From Rhizobium sp. AC27/96 (GTDB taxonomy: Bacteria; Pseudomonadota; Alphaproteobacteria; Rhizobiales; Rhizobiaceae): a stretch of 64,000 bases of DNA. Made by a program: the position numbers and the translations under genes. The notes below the pieces were generated by a model. It did not search any database. It was given only the letters and a program-made list of their open reading frames with translations, and was not told where the DNA came from. Where the stretch lies: the NCBI RefSeq assembly GCF_001692325.1, contig NZ_LXKN01000018.1, positions 682,001 to 746,000 of the forward strand. Reading direction: 5' to 3'. Positions 26,630-37,450 of this stretch are shown here, in pieces (the first letter of the stretch is position 1; every line of letters starts with the position of its first letter).

Positions 26630-26646
26630 AAGTCATCAGATGACTT
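26630..26646. promoter_or_regulatory. 17-bp palindromic operator for the GntR regulator
   Basis: AAGTCATCAGATGACTT is a perfect 8-1-8 inverted repeat immediately upstream of the GntR start. Size and position fit an FCD-type GntR operator overlapping the promoter. Confidence 0.65.
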
Positions 26647-26766
26647 TATGATTAGTTGAAAGGTGCGCCTCCGTCAACACGTGTTCGCGCCCATGCCGGA
26701 TCGCCGGACGAGGATCGTATTTCTCTACCTGTGCCGTCTGACGCCAGCGCAGTAGAGCAGAATGGC

Positions 26767-26794
26767 AAGGCCCGGTGGTCGGACGAAGGGCCTT
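26767..26794. terminator. possible terminator of the MFS gene
   Basis: AAGGCCC (26767-26773) and GGGCCTT (26788-26794) form a 7-bp stem around a 14-nt loop, downstream of the minus-strand MFS gene that ends at 26859. Confidence 0.3.
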
Positions 26795-26858
26795 TAACAG
26801 GTTTGGGATGATCCGAAAGCCGCCCAATGCGAAATATTAAACTACCGGCCGGCGGCGC

Positions 26859-28082
26859 TTATCGGATGACGCCGCGCCTCGCCATGACGGCCAGACCGAT
26901 AACCGCCACCAGTGAGAACGCCGCGGGAATGTAGAAGACATTGGGAAGGCCGAGATAGGCAACACCGACGCCTCCGATCCCGCCGCCAAGCGCACTCGCC
27001 AGCGCCGACGAGCTCATGAAAATTGCCGAAGCGGTTGCCACGGCATTCGGAAGAAGTCGTTGGGCAACGATCAGGCCGAGAACCATGTACAAGCCCCAGA
27101 CACCGCCCATCAGAACCTGTCCGGCAAACATGCCGATGGCGCTTGGCCACATGGCAAAACACAAATTGGCGACGACGCCGAATGCTGCCGCGATGCACAT
27201 GAGCCAGAGCGTTCCGATCCGTCGCGCGAGCATGACGCTGAAGGGCATCAGAAGCAGTTCGATCAAGGGCTGCGTTCCGATGACGGCACCCCGGACGCCC
27301 GGGTCGATCCCGAGGTGCTCCTCCATGTAAAGCAGAAGGAAGCCATACTTGATCGGCTCACCGGCATAGACGAGAACGTAAAGGCCGGTAAACGCCAACA
27401 GAGGCAGCATCTCGGACCAGCGCGTCGAGCTACCCATGCCAGTTGCTTGGCTTGCTCGCGGCCTGGGATTGGCCGAGACGCGCAAGGTTCCGAGCGGGAT
27501 GATCTGCGCCAGAAAACAGATCGACGTTGCCCAGAACATGGCACGCAGGCTCGTTTCCGCGGCAACCCAGGTGCCGAGAAACGGGCCGACCACCCAGCCT
27601 GCCGTCAATGCTATCCGAACGATCGCCACCACGCTCTCGTTTGCTCCCGACGTGTTTCTGCTCAGATCGTCATGGATGGCGGTAAAGAGCTGAGATGTGG
27701 CCGACCCGGAAAAGCCGAGCACGACGGCACCGATGACGAAGGGTATCCAGGGCGCGTTGGAAACCGCAAATCCGGCCCACCCAAGAGCCCCGGCCATAGC
27801 ACACAGCCGGAAGAGACCGAGGCGATGACCGGTCCTGTCGGAGTAATTGCCGACCAGATAACCGGCGACCGGTGCTGCAAGGCCCGTGAGATAGTAGAGC
27901 CCCGCAACCGGCAGGGATGTTCCGAGTTCCTTTACGAGGAACACGACGATTTGCGGCAATGAAGCCGAGACCCCCACCCCCGAAAGAAACAGAGCAAGCG
28001 TCGCGCCGCGATATAGCGGCGAGGCCCATACCTGTTGAAGCGCCGTGGCCTTGCTGGAGGCCGCCAGGAATTGTGTGTCCAT
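26859..28082 (-). CDS. MFS transporter, sugar-efflux (SET)-like
   Basis: Transporter of about 407 aa with twelve predicted segments. LGIDPGVRGAVIGTQPLIEL (about 245-264) and the following LMPFSVMLARRIG resemble the SetA/SetB sugar-efflux group. The ATG at 28082 begins MDTQFLAASS; an in-frame ATG six codons upstream is equally possible. It lies 228 bp downstream of the FCD-type GntR gene at 28311-29057 in the same direction and may be regulated by it. Substrate unknown. Confidence 0.78.
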   Translation of the reverse strand: MDTQFLAASSKATALQQVWASPLYRGATLALFLSGVGVSASLPQIVVFLVKELGTSLPVAGLYYLTGLAAPVAGYLVGNYSDRTGHRLGLFRLCAMAGALGWAGFAVSNAPWIPFVIGAVVLGFSGSATSQLFTAIHDDLSRNTSGANESVVAIVRIALTAGWVVGPFLGTWVAAETSLRAMFWATSICFLAQIIPLGTLRVSANPRPRASQATGMGSSTRWSEMLPLLAFTGLYVLVYAGEPIKYGFLLLYMEEHLGIDPGVRGAVIGTQPLIELLLMPFSVMLARRIGTLWLMCIAAAFGVVANLCFAMWPSAIGMFAGQVLMGGVWGLYMVLGLIVAQRLLPNAVATASAIFMSSSALASALGGGIGGVGVAYLGLPNVFYIPAAFSLVAVIGLAVMARRGVIR

Positions 28083-28310
28083 AAGCTCATCGCCCGTCAT
28101 AATCGGTTGCCGAAATGTCAGCTCCGGCTAAACGCCACACGATTATCCCGATCGATTGCAGCCAAACCGCTGTTTGCTGCCGATGGAAATCACGCCTTCA
28201 TCCGGGGTGCCGCATACCCTTCCGCCAAAGCAGATCGGGACGCAAACGGTTGCATCGCGCTTTGCCCCATCCAGCACGGATTGTCCACATCATTCATCAC
28301 ACCAATGGCA

Positions 28311-29057
28311 TCAACCGGGCATGGCCCGTGAATAAGCGGCCAGGATGAAGCGCTCCGCCTGATACAAATACTTCTCCAGCGCCTCGGCCGCCGTCGACGT
28401 CGCACCCTCCTCGAGATGAGCGAGGATGGTGGCGTTTTGCCCTACATAGGGAGCATGCAGATATTCCGGATCTCGTATCAAGCCGAAGACAAGACGCAGT
28501 TCCAGCGATATCTGCGCATAGAATGCGGAGAGCCGGGGGCTATCAGCAAGCTCGACAATGGCAGCATGAAAGGCAATATCCGCGCTGCCGACGCTGAGCC
28601 ATTCGCCCGCATCACGATGCCGGATCGCGGCATCGATGGCCGCCCGCATCTTGCCGACGCTCGGATGGCGATGATGCGCGCCGGCAAGTGCGGAGCACTC
28701 GATCAGCCGGCGAATATGGAAGATGTCTATGATCGTCGATATGCTCGGCGTGGTGACGAAAACGCCGCGATTGGCCTCGTGGCGCAGCACACCCTCCGTC
28801 GTCAGCAGCCGAAAGACCTCCCGCAGCGTATTGCGCGAAATCTGCAATTCCTCACACAGAGCCGCCTCGGAGAGATGGCTGCCCGGCGACAGGGTTCCGC
28901 TGATCACGCGCTCCCTAATCCGCGCCGCCGTCAGTTCCGTTACCGTCTGACCCGTTTCCGCAGCAGCCGCAGTCGGCTCGATACTCGCAAGATTTGTCTG
29001 CTTCATTTGCTCCCCTGGCGCTTGCGATAAATCGGACTGCGGGTACCTGCTCAACAT
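28311..29057 (-). CDS. GntR-family regulator with FCD domain, divergent from the peptide ABC operon
   Basis: Regulator of about 248 aa. Winged helix: LSEAALCEELQISRNTLREV; FCD domain follows (ADIAFHAAIVELADSP contains the usual Asp/His metal residues). The ATG at 29057 has GGAGG six bases upstream and was chosen; the ATG at 29006 has a GGGGAG site placed too close. It faces away from the ABC/M14 operon that starts near 29321, and an inverted repeat in the shared 264-bp upstream region is a candidate operator. Confidence 0.85.
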   Translation of the reverse strand: MLSRYPQSDLSQAPGEQMKQTNLASIEPTAAAAETGQTVTELTAARIRERVISGTLSPGSHLSEAALCEELQISRNTLREVFRLLTTEGVLRHEANRGVFVTTPSISTIIDIFHIRRLIECSALAGAHHRHPSVGKMRAAIDAAIRHRDAGEWLSVGSADIAFHAAIVELADSPRLSAFYAQISLELRLVFGLIRDPEYLHAPYVGQNATILAHLEEGATSTAAEALEKYLYQAERFILAAYSRAMPG

Positions 29058-29187
29058 CTCTATCCTCCGCCAAGCTACGCATCGCCACAAAGGCTCACAA
29101 GCAATCGGATTTCTGATCACAGATATTGGATTGGCTCCTCAACGGCGCCGGTCCGTTGGACGATTTCTCGCAAGTTCCTCCCATTAT

Positions 29188-29218
29188 TTGACACGCACCG
29201 CTAAAATTGTTCAACAAT
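29188..29218. promoter_or_regulatory. promoter element and inverted repeat between GntR and the ABC operon
   Basis: TTGACA (29188-29193) is a consensus -35 element reading toward the ABC operon. ATTGTTCAACAAT (29206-29218) is a perfect 6-1-6 inverted repeat placed where the -10 region would lie, and the half site recurs as ATTGTTG about 12 bp further on. A GntR protein bound here would block RNA polymerase. The remaining bases of the 29058-29320 gap show no gene. Confidence 0.5.
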
Positions 29219-29320
29219 GTAGACCAGATTGTTGTTTGATGCTATCTCGTGTTTCAAGAAATATAATGGGAACGCGGATACAGATGACCATCAGCCGTCT
29301 GATTTGGAGGAGAATATCGC

Positions 29321-29484
29321 TTGATTTTCCAGGATCGAATGATTGCAGGCATCAACGCACTAGTATCCAATCCTAGCGGTGATCTCGGCGAGGCAACAGC
29401 GAAAATGCAAACACAGGTCACGCGCATCGATCCGCAGAACTCCGGAAGCTCCAGGGCCTGCATTCCCAATACCGAGGTGAGCGC

Positions 29485-29488
<4 letters not shown>
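29321..29488 (+). CDS. possible short leader peptide coupled to the ABC ATPase gene
   Basis: A 55-codon frame begins with TTG at 29321 (or ATG at 29339, 49 codons). A strong ribosome site GGAGGAG lies ten bases upstream of the TTG. The frame ends in TGA overlapping the ATG of the ATPase gene (ATGA at 29485-29488), the hallmark of translational coupling. The peptide (start [20 protein letters not shown]) has no recognised domain, no signal peptide and contains one Cys. It may be a genuine small protein, a regulatory leader, or chance; the coupling argues for translation. Confidence 0.4.
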
Positions 29489-31311
<1,823 letters not shown>

Positions 31312-31354
31312 ACAGTTTGAGCCACAGCAACGATCTGAAGAGGAAACAGATTCA

Positions 31355-32890
31355 ATGAAAAAAATGAAATGGGGACTGAAAGCCGCCCTGACGGCGCTTG
31401 CCTTGTCGAGCGTTGCCATCAACGCCGCGCCGGCACTCGCAGCCGGCAAACTGACGGTTTCGTCATCGCAAGATCCCGGCAGCTGGGACCCGATTGACAC
31501 GTTTCTTGTCGCATGGGCTGCCGTATCGACCAATATCTTCGACGGCCTGACCTATCGCGGTCCCGACCTCAAGCTGGTGCCGGGCCTTGCCGAATCCTGG
31601 GAAGAGCTGGATCAGGGCAAGCGCATCCGCTTCAAGCTGCGCCACAATGTCAAATTCCATGACGGCGAGCCTTTCAATGCCGACGCGGTGAAATTCACCT
31701 TCGATCGCCTGCTCGGCGAGCAGGGCGCCAAGGGGCCACAGCGCTCCAACTACACCGCGATCGACAGCGTCGAGGTCATCGACGATTACACGGTCGACAT
31801 GAAGCTGAAGACGCCTGATCCGGTGCTGCTGACCAAGCTTGCCGGCTATGGCGCCATGATCGTTCCGCCGAAATACATCAAGGAAAAGGGCGAGGACTTT
31901 TTCAATCTCAACCCGGTCGGCACCGGCGCCTTTAAGTTCGTCTCCTATTCGCCGAAGGTGAACATCAAACTCGAAGCCAATCCTGATTACTGGGGCGGCG
32001 CGCCGAAGATTTCCGAGCTCGAATATCGCTTCATCAGCGAGCCGGCGACAGCTGTTGCCGAGCTTCAGGCCGGCCGCGTCGATCTCGTCATCCCGCCGAC
32101 CATTCCGATCGGCATGCTTCCAGTCATCCAGGGCGACTCCAAGCTGGAAATTGCCAGCGTTCCCGGCCCAACCGTGGACTCGCTGCGCTTCAACACCCGC
32201 GATGGCATAACGGCCGATCCGCGTGTGCGCAAAGCCATCATCATGGCCGTCGATCGCGACACAATCGTCAAATCGATCCTCGCAGGCCAGGGAACCGAGA
32301 TCGTCAGCTTCCAGAACTCCCTGTCCTTCGGCTACGACCCGGACTTGAAGCCAATCCCCTTTGATCCCGCAGGTGCCAAGAAGCTGCTGACCGAGGCAGG
32401 CGTTAAGCCTGGCGCCCCCATCCAGATCGACATTCGCGGCAATGACGCGACCATGAACGAAGTGGCGCAGGTCGTAGCAAGCTATCTGCAGATGGTCGGC
32501 CTCACCGCTACCATCAAGCCCTATGAGACCAATGTTTTGCTCAACGACATCATCCCGCAGGGCAAGACCGGCGCGATGTTCCAGCAGAAATGGGGTGGCT
32601 GGACCTTCGATTACGACAACACGGCCTATTCGATGTACCACTCCGGCGAAAAGTGGAATCCTTATGAAAAGGACACGACGCTGGACAAACTGCTGGAATC
32701 CCAGCGTCCGCTCACCGATCGCGCCGCGCGCGAAAAGATCCTCAAGGACATCGGCAAGTATGTCGCCGACAAGGCGCTCGAACTGCCGCTCTACAACTCC
32801 AATGCGATCTACGGCGTCAGCAAGCGGGTGAAGGGCTTCGTGCCTGCACCGGATACCCGCATCAAGCTGAACGAAGTCACCGTCGAGTAG
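31355..32890 (+). CDS. periplasmic peptide-type substrate-binding protein (SBP_bac_5)
   Basis: Binding protein of 511 aa, DppA/OppA family. Signal peptide: MKKMKWGLKAALTALALSSV followed by a cleavage near ALAAG. Family hallmarks include FKLRHNVKFHDGEPFNADAV (about 92-111) and DYWGGAPKISELEYR. It is the receptor of the ABC system. The closing M14 peptidase gene suggests that the ligand is a peptide or an amide-linked amino acid conjugate that is hydrolysed after import. Confidence 0.9.
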   Translation: MKKMKWGLKAALTALALSSVAINAAPALAAGKLTVSSSQDPGSWDPIDTFLVAWAAVSTNIFDGLTYRGPDLKLVPGLAESWEELDQGKRIRFKLRHNVKFHDGEPFNADAVKFTFDRLLGEQGAKGPQRSNYTAIDSVEVIDDYTVDMKLKTPDPVLLTKLAGYGAMIVPPKYIKEKGEDFFNLNPVGTGAFKFVSYSPKVNIKLEANPDYWGGAPKISELEYRFISEPATAVAELQAGRVDLVIPPTIPIGMLPVIQGDSKLEIASVPGPTVDSLRFNTRDGITADPRVRKAIIMAVDRDTIVKSILAGQGTEIVSFQNSLSFGYDPDLKPIPFDPAGAKKLLTEAGVKPGAPIQIDIRGNDATMNEVAQVVASYLQMVGLTATIKPYETNVLLNDIIPQGKTGAMFQQKWGGWTFDYDNTAYSMYHSGEKWNPYEKDTTLDKLLESQRPLTDRAAREKILKDIGKYVADKALELPLYNSNAIYGVSKRVKGFVPAPDTRIKLNEVTVE

Positions 32891-32901
32891 TCGTCAAACG
32901 T

Positions 32902-32928
32902 GACGCCGCCGGCAGAACCGGCGGCGTC
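32902..32928 (+). terminator. strong hairpin after the binding-protein gene
   Basis: GACGCCGCCGG (32902-32912) and CCGGCGGCGTC (32918-32928) form a perfect 11-bp stem with a 5-nt loop. No U tract follows. Structures at this position commonly protect the binding-protein mRNA end or partly terminate so that permease is made in lower amount. Confidence 0.6.
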
Positions 32929-32954
32929 CCTCCAGAAACTTTCGGGAAAAGAAC

Positions 32955-33878
32955 GTGGCCGGTTTTCTCATCAAGCGATTGCTGCAGGCGATTTTCGTCG
33001 TGATCGTCATCACACTGCTCGTCTCCTTCGCCATCCGCCTCACCGGCGATCCCGCCGTGACGATGTTTCAGGGCGGTGGCAGCATGACGGAAGACGATCT
33101 GGCACGCATCCGCACGGCGCTCGGTACCGACCGGCCGTTCATCGTGCAATATCTGACCTTCATGAAGGGGCTGCTGACGCTGGACCTTGGCCGCAGCTTC
33201 ACTGGCGGAACGCCGGTTTCGCGGCTTATCGCCGATGCCCTGCCCGCCACCTTGTTGCTTGCCTTCATCTCGATGGTCGTCTCGATCGCGGTATCCATTC
33301 CGCTTGGCATCAAAGCCGCGACCGCACGCGGCAAGACCGCAGACCAGATCATCCGCATTCTCTCCCTGCTCGGTCTATCGTTTCCGAACTTCTGGCTGGC
33401 GCTGATGATGGTGCTGCTGTTTTCCATCACGCTTGGCTGGCTGCCGCCGAGCGGCATGGTCGGCATTTCGAGCTATGTCATGCCGGCTTTGACGATGGGG
33501 GTGATCCTGACGGCCACCAACGTCCGGCTGGTGCGCACGGCCATGCTGGAGACGCTGCAATCGCAATACATCATGGTCGCGCGTGCCAAGGGCCTGAGCG
33601 AGACCAAGGTGCTCTACAAGCATGCGCTGCGCAATTGCGCTATTCCGCTGATCACCTATTTCGGCATCCAGTTCGGTGGGCTGCTCGGCGGCATCGTCGT
33701 CATCGAGCGCGTCTTCAATTGGCCCGGCCTCGGAACCCTGGCGTTCGACGCCGTCGGCGCGCGCGACTATCCAGTATTGCAGGGTGTCATCACCGTGCTC
33801 GCTCTCTTCATCATCGGCGTCAATCTGCTGGTCGACATCGCCTACGGGCTCGTCGATCCCCGTATCCGCACGGAGTAA
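32955..33878 (+). CDS. peptide-type ABC permease, DppB-like
   Basis: Permease of 307 aa starting at GTG 32955. About six membrane segments; the first (LIKRLLQAIFVVIVITLLVS) and the EAA loop region (RAKGLSETKVLYKHALRNCA) are typical of DppB/OppB. It contributes half of the membrane channel and is followed five bases later by the DppC-like gene. Confidence 0.92.
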   Translation: MAGFLIKRLLQAIFVVIVITLLVSFAIRLTGDPAVTMFQGGGSMTEDDLARIRTALGTDRPFIVQYLTFMKGLLTLDLGRSFTGGTPVSRLIADALPATLLLAFISMVVSIAVSIPLGIKAATARGKTADQIIRILSLLGLSFPNFWLALMMVLLFSITLGWLPPSGMVGISSYVMPALTMGVILTATNVRLVRTAMLETLQSQYIMVARAKGLSETKVLYKHALRNCAIPLITYFGIQFGGLLGGIVVIERVFNWPGLGTLAFDAVGARDYPVLQGVITVLALFIIGVNLLVDIAYGLVDPRIRTE

Positions 33879-33883
33879 CCGCC

Positions 33884-34732
33884 ATGGCCACCAGCACCTC
33901 CAGCCGTTCGCGCCTCTCCAGCTTCGAATTCCTGTTCGGCGCAACGCTTACCATCGTCATATGCCTTGCCGCGGTTTTCTCGGATATGCTCTTTCCGGGC
34001 GGCGCGGAGAAGATCGATCTGATGGCCCGTCTGGCAAGACCCTTTGCCAGCCTTGCCCATCCCTTCGGCACCGATCCGCTCGGGCGCGACGTGCTTGCTC
34101 GCGTCGTGGCCGGCGGCCGGATATCGCTGCTGGTCGGTTTCACCTCGGTGATCGGCGGTGTCGTTCTTGGCGTGCTGGTTGGCCTTGCAGCCGGCTATTA
34201 TCGCGGCATCTGGGATATGATCCTCATGCGCTTTGCCGATATTCAGCTCGCCATGCCTTTCATCCTGCTGGCGATCACCTTCATCGCCATCGTCGGAGGC
34301 AGCCTTACCAACACCATCATCCTGCTGATCGTGTCGCAATGGGTGCAATATGCCCGCCTCGTGCGCGGCTCGGTGCTGAGCCTGCGGGAGCGCGAATTCA
34401 TCCTGTCGGCGCGGGCCATCGGCGTGAAAGACTGGCGCATCATCTTCCAGCATCTGCTACCGAACCTCATTGGCCCGGTGATCGTGCTGATGACGCTGAA
34501 CATCGCCACCAACATCCTGCTGGAAAGCAGCCTGACATTCCTCGGGCTCGGCGTCGATCCGACCATCCCGAGCTGGGGCGGCATGCTGGCGGACGGGCGC
34601 ACCTATCTGCAGACGGCATGGTGGGTCAGCCTTTTCCCGGGCCTTGCCATCCTGCTCACCGTGCTTGGCCTCAATCTACTTGGCGACTGGCTGCGCGACA
34701 GCCTCGACCCGACAGGCAGAACCACAAGGTAA
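33884..34732 (+). CDS. peptide-type ABC permease, DppC-like
   Basis: Permease of 282 aa. GTDPLGRDVLARVVAGGRIS is the DppC/OppC N-terminal signature, and the EAA loop reads ARAIGVKDWRIIFQHLLPN. About six membrane segments. The ATG at 33884 is used; the frame stays open further upstream only as a shadow of DppB. It is followed by the M14 peptidase gene after six bases. Confidence 0.92.
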   Translation: MATSTSSRSRLSSFEFLFGATLTIVICLAAVFSDMLFPGGAEKIDLMARLARPFASLAHPFGTDPLGRDVLARVVAGGRISLLVGFTSVIGGVVLGVLVGLAAGYYRGIWDMILMRFADIQLAMPFILLAITFIAIVGGSLTNTIILLIVSQWVQYARLVRGSVLSLREREFILSARAIGVKDWRIIFQHLLPNLIGPVIVLMTLNIATNILLESSLTFLGLGVDPTIPSWGGMLADGRTYLQTAWWVSLFPGLAILLTVLGLNLLGDWLRDSLDPTGRTTR

Positions 34733-34738
34733 GATATC

Positions 34739-36469
34739 ATGACGCTGATTTTCGAAAAAGGCTTTGAGCGCACACTCTTGCAGCTCGTCGGGCAAGCAAA
34801 ACCGGGTCAGAATATCGAGGCATGGACCTTCGACGACCGCCAGAGCCGTCGTGAGGCGGAACTCAAGCTTGGCGAGAAGGGCATACGAGCGCGCATCCGC
34901 AGCGCTTACAAGCCGCTGGTCAATGCCTTCCTCGAAGAGATCGACCTTGAGGGCGTGGAAGCGATCGAGATCCGCTATCCCGTACACCCGAATGCACCGG
35001 ATAATCGCTTCCGGCTGGAGGCCTATCCTCTTGCTGCGATGGTCGGCGATCGCAAGATCGATTTTTTCGCCCGCCGCGACAGCGAATTTCACTATGATGT
35101 CTTGCTGAAATCCGCCGCAGCAGGCGAGCGCCTTGTGAAGGTTTTAGCACCAAACCGCATCCACATCGATGCGGCAGGTGAGACGAGCGTCTCCCCGACC
35201 GGCTGTCTGGTTACCGAGAGTGGCACGGCCGGCATACGCCTCCCCTCGGATTACGAAACGCTGTTCGAAGATGCCATTGCTGCGGTGACCGGCCACGACT
35301 GGGGCACCACCGAACCCTATTTCGGTGAACTCAACATCCGCGTCACCCTACCGGCGGCCGATGAAGCCCTGCCCGTCGGCGACGAGGTCATGAGCCTCAG
35401 GGAAGCGCTGCATGAGGATTTCTATTTTTCGCTGCTCGAATTCTTCCAGAAGAAATCCGGGCGACCGCTCGGCGATCGCGGATTGAAGCCCGGCCAGATC
35501 GTTCCGGAAATCGTTCAATCCGAGGGGGACATCTCGGTACGGATCGAAACCAGACCCCTTTCAACCGGTTTCTCCGATGGCCCACAGCAACAGATTGACG
35601 TTGCCGAAGAGCCTTTGGCCGCAGAACAGATCGAAGCCGAACTCGATGCCATCGGCGGCGTGCCGTTTGAGGCCACCACGCGCTCCGGCCGTACGGTGAG
35701 AGCACGTTATATCAAGGGCAGAGACGCAGCCGTCATGATCAGCGGCGGCCAGCATGCCAATGAGACGACCGGCGGAGCCGGCGCATTGCGCGCGGCGCGG
35801 CGGCTGGCTGCGCTCGACGGCGCCCATTTCACCATCTCGCCACTCGAAAACCCCGATGGTTACGCCCTTCACCAGCGCCTGCGCAAAGGCAGCCCGCGCC
35901 ACATGTATCATGCCGCCCGCTATACGGCGTTGGGCGATGATCTCGAATACCGCACCGAGGAAAACTCCGGTGCCTATCTCTGCGAAAAGAAGATCCGCAT
36001 TCAGGCGGAGACGCTGAGCGGCGCGCAACTGCACGTCAACCTGCATGGTTATCCCGCCCATGAATGGACGCGTCCTCTCTCCGGCTATGTCCCGCGCAAT
36101 TTCGCCATGTGGACGCTGCCGAAGGGCTTTTTCCTGATTGCCCGCTATCATTCCGGTTGGGCAACCCAAGCCGAGCAACTGCTGGACAAGGTGACCAGGC
36201 ATCTTGGCGCCATTCCCGGGCTGCTGGACTATAACAACAGGCAGATCGCACTCTACGAAACACATGCCGGTGAAACGGGTTTCCGCATCATCAACGGCTT
36301 CCCCTGCCTTGCCGACATTGACGATCGTCACAGCGTGCCGATGACACTGATCACCGAATATCCGGACGAGACCATTTACGGCCCAGAATTTGTCGCCGGC
36401 CACACCGCGCAGATGGAAACCGTACTCTCCGCGTATGCCGCCTGGCAAAAGATCATGGCTTTGAGCTAA
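34739..36469 (+). CDS. M14-family zinc carboxypeptidase-like protein
   Basis: Protein of 576 aa. The N-terminal 330 residues have no domain I recognise; the C-terminal part holds the M14 metallopeptidase motifs: GGQHANET with the HxxE zinc ligands (His and Glu), ENPDG, a third His in HVNLHGYPAHEW, and TEYPDE near the end where the catalytic Glu is expected. No signal peptide is visible, so it should act in the cytoplasm on the compound delivered by the ABC transporter. It overlaps the convergent LysR gene by 17 bp at the 3' ends. Confidence 0.8.
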   Translation: MTLIFEKGFERTLLQLVGQAKPGQNIEAWTFDDRQSRREAELKLGEKGIRARIRSAYKPLVNAFLEEIDLEGVEAIEIRYPVHPNAPDNRFRLEAYPLAAMVGDRKIDFFARRDSEFHYDVLLKSAAAGERLVKVLAPNRIHIDAAGETSVSPTGCLVTESGTAGIRLPSDYETLFEDAIAAVTGHDWGTTEPYFGELNIRVTLPAADEALPVGDEVMSLREALHEDFYFSLLEFFQKKSGRPLGDRGLKPGQIVPEIVQSEGDISVRIETRPLSTGFSDGPQQQIDVAEEPLAAEQIEAELDAIGGVPFEATTRSGRTVRARYIKGRDAAVMISGGQHANETTGGAGALRAARRLAALDGAHFTISPLENPDGYALHQRLRKGSPRHMYHAARYTALGDDLEYRTEENSGAYLCEKKIRIQAETLSGAQLHVNLHGYPAHEWTRPLSGYVPRNFAMWTLPKGFFLIARYHSGWATQAEQLLDKVTRHLGAIPGLLDYNNRQIALYETHAGETGFRIINGFPCLADIDDRHSVPMTLITEYPDETIYGPEFVAGHTAQMETVLSAYAAWQKIMALS

Positions 36470-37346
36470 GCGATCCTGTCACAGATTTTGGTCGCACCAT
36501 GTCGAGAAGTGCGGTCATGGCGCTTGATGTGTAGGCATCCGAGCGGCGCACGAACAGCGTGTCCACCAGCGATCGCTCCGGCGGGAGTTCGTGGACCGCA
36601 ACCCGGCCGTCCTGCCAGGCTGCGGCAACAACGCCTTTCGGAAGAAGGGCGATACCGACGCCTGCCGAGACGCAGCTGATGATGGCATCGAGCGAGCCGA
36701 ACTCCAGCGGTTTTGCAGTGACGATGCCCATTTCGGCCAGAAGGGTTTCCAGCCGCTGGCGATAGGAGCATCCGATCTGGAAAACGATGGTCCTGAGGTC
36801 GTTGATTTTTGCGAGCTCATCCATCGAATGGATCGAGCGGGAGGTGATCAGAACGAGCTCCTCCTGGAATACCACCTCCTGATCAAGATCGGGATGGCTG
36901 ACCGGCCCGGCGACGAAGGCCCCTTCGAGCCGGCATTCGATCACCTCGTCAAGAAGCTTGCGCGTCGTTCCGGTGGTGACGACGAGGCGGACATCCGGAT
37001 AGGCCTTGGCAAAATCGCTGAGCAGCGGAGACAGTCTCAATGCCGTTGTTGTCTCCAGGCTGCCGAGAAGAAGCGCGCCGCTCGGTGAACCATCGTCCTG
37101 CGCGGCTGCGCGCGCATCGGCCAGAAGTTTGGTGATGCGCCCAACGAACGGCAGGATGCGCTTTCCGGCCGGCGTGGTCGAAACGCCGCGAGCGTGTCGT
37201 TGAAAGAGGCTGACACCCAATTCCTCTTCGAGCACCCGGATGCGCGCCGTCACATTCGACTGCACCGTATGCAGCTCCTGCGCAGCGCGGTTCATGCTGC
37301 CGTGCCGGGAAACCGCTTCGAAGAATCTGAGATCGGATATATTCAT
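36453..37346 (-). CDS. LysR-family transcriptional regulator
   Basis: Regulator of 297 aa: winged HTH at 1-60 (FFEAVSRHGSMNRAAQELHT, then QSNVTARIRVLEEELGVSLF) and a LysR substrate-binding domain from about 90. It is divergent from the MFS gene at 37451, and a T-N11-A dyad lies ten bases upstream of its start. The partner MFS transporter is the probable target. Its stop lies inside the 3' end of the M14 peptidase gene. Confidence 0.9.
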   Translation of the reverse strand: MNISDLRFFEAVSRHGSMNRAAQELHTVQSNVTARIRVLEEELGVSLFQRHARGVSTTPAGKRILPFVGRITKLLADARAAAQDDGSPSGALLLGSLETTTALRLSPLLSDFAKAYPDVRLVVTTGTTRKLLDEVIECRLEGAFVAGPVSHPDLDQEVVFQEELVLITSRSIHSMDELAKINDLRTIVFQIGCSYRQRLETLLAEMGIVTAKPLEFGSLDAIISCVSAGVGIALLPKGVVAAAWQDGRVAVHELPPERSLVDTLFVRRSDAYTSSAMTALLDMVRPKSVTGSLSSKP

Positions 37347-37355
37347 GCCTCACCT

Positions 37356-37370
37356 ATCTCCAATAGAGAT
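37356..37370. promoter_or_regulatory. LysR-type binding box
   Basis: ATCTCCAATAGAGAT is a perfect 5-5-5 inverted repeat that contains the T-N11-A pattern of LysR boxes. It lies between the divergent LysR and MFS genes; a related sequence (ATCTC..GATAG) recurs about 60 bp further toward the MFS start. Confidence 0.6.
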
Positions 37371-37450
37371 AACTATTCTCATAATAAATCAATTTTAATG
37401 ATATAGCGAGCGGCCTACTATCTCAAGCACTGATAGCTGAGAGAGTTCCT

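Noticed and set aside
31463-32641. Minus-strand frame of 392 codons
   Set aside because: Shadow of the peptide-binding protein gene, with no ribosome site or domain.
36453-36469. Overlap of the M14 peptidase and LysR gene ends as a possible frameshift
   Set aside because: Both proteins are complete with normal C-termini; a 17-bp convergent overlap is common in compact genomes.
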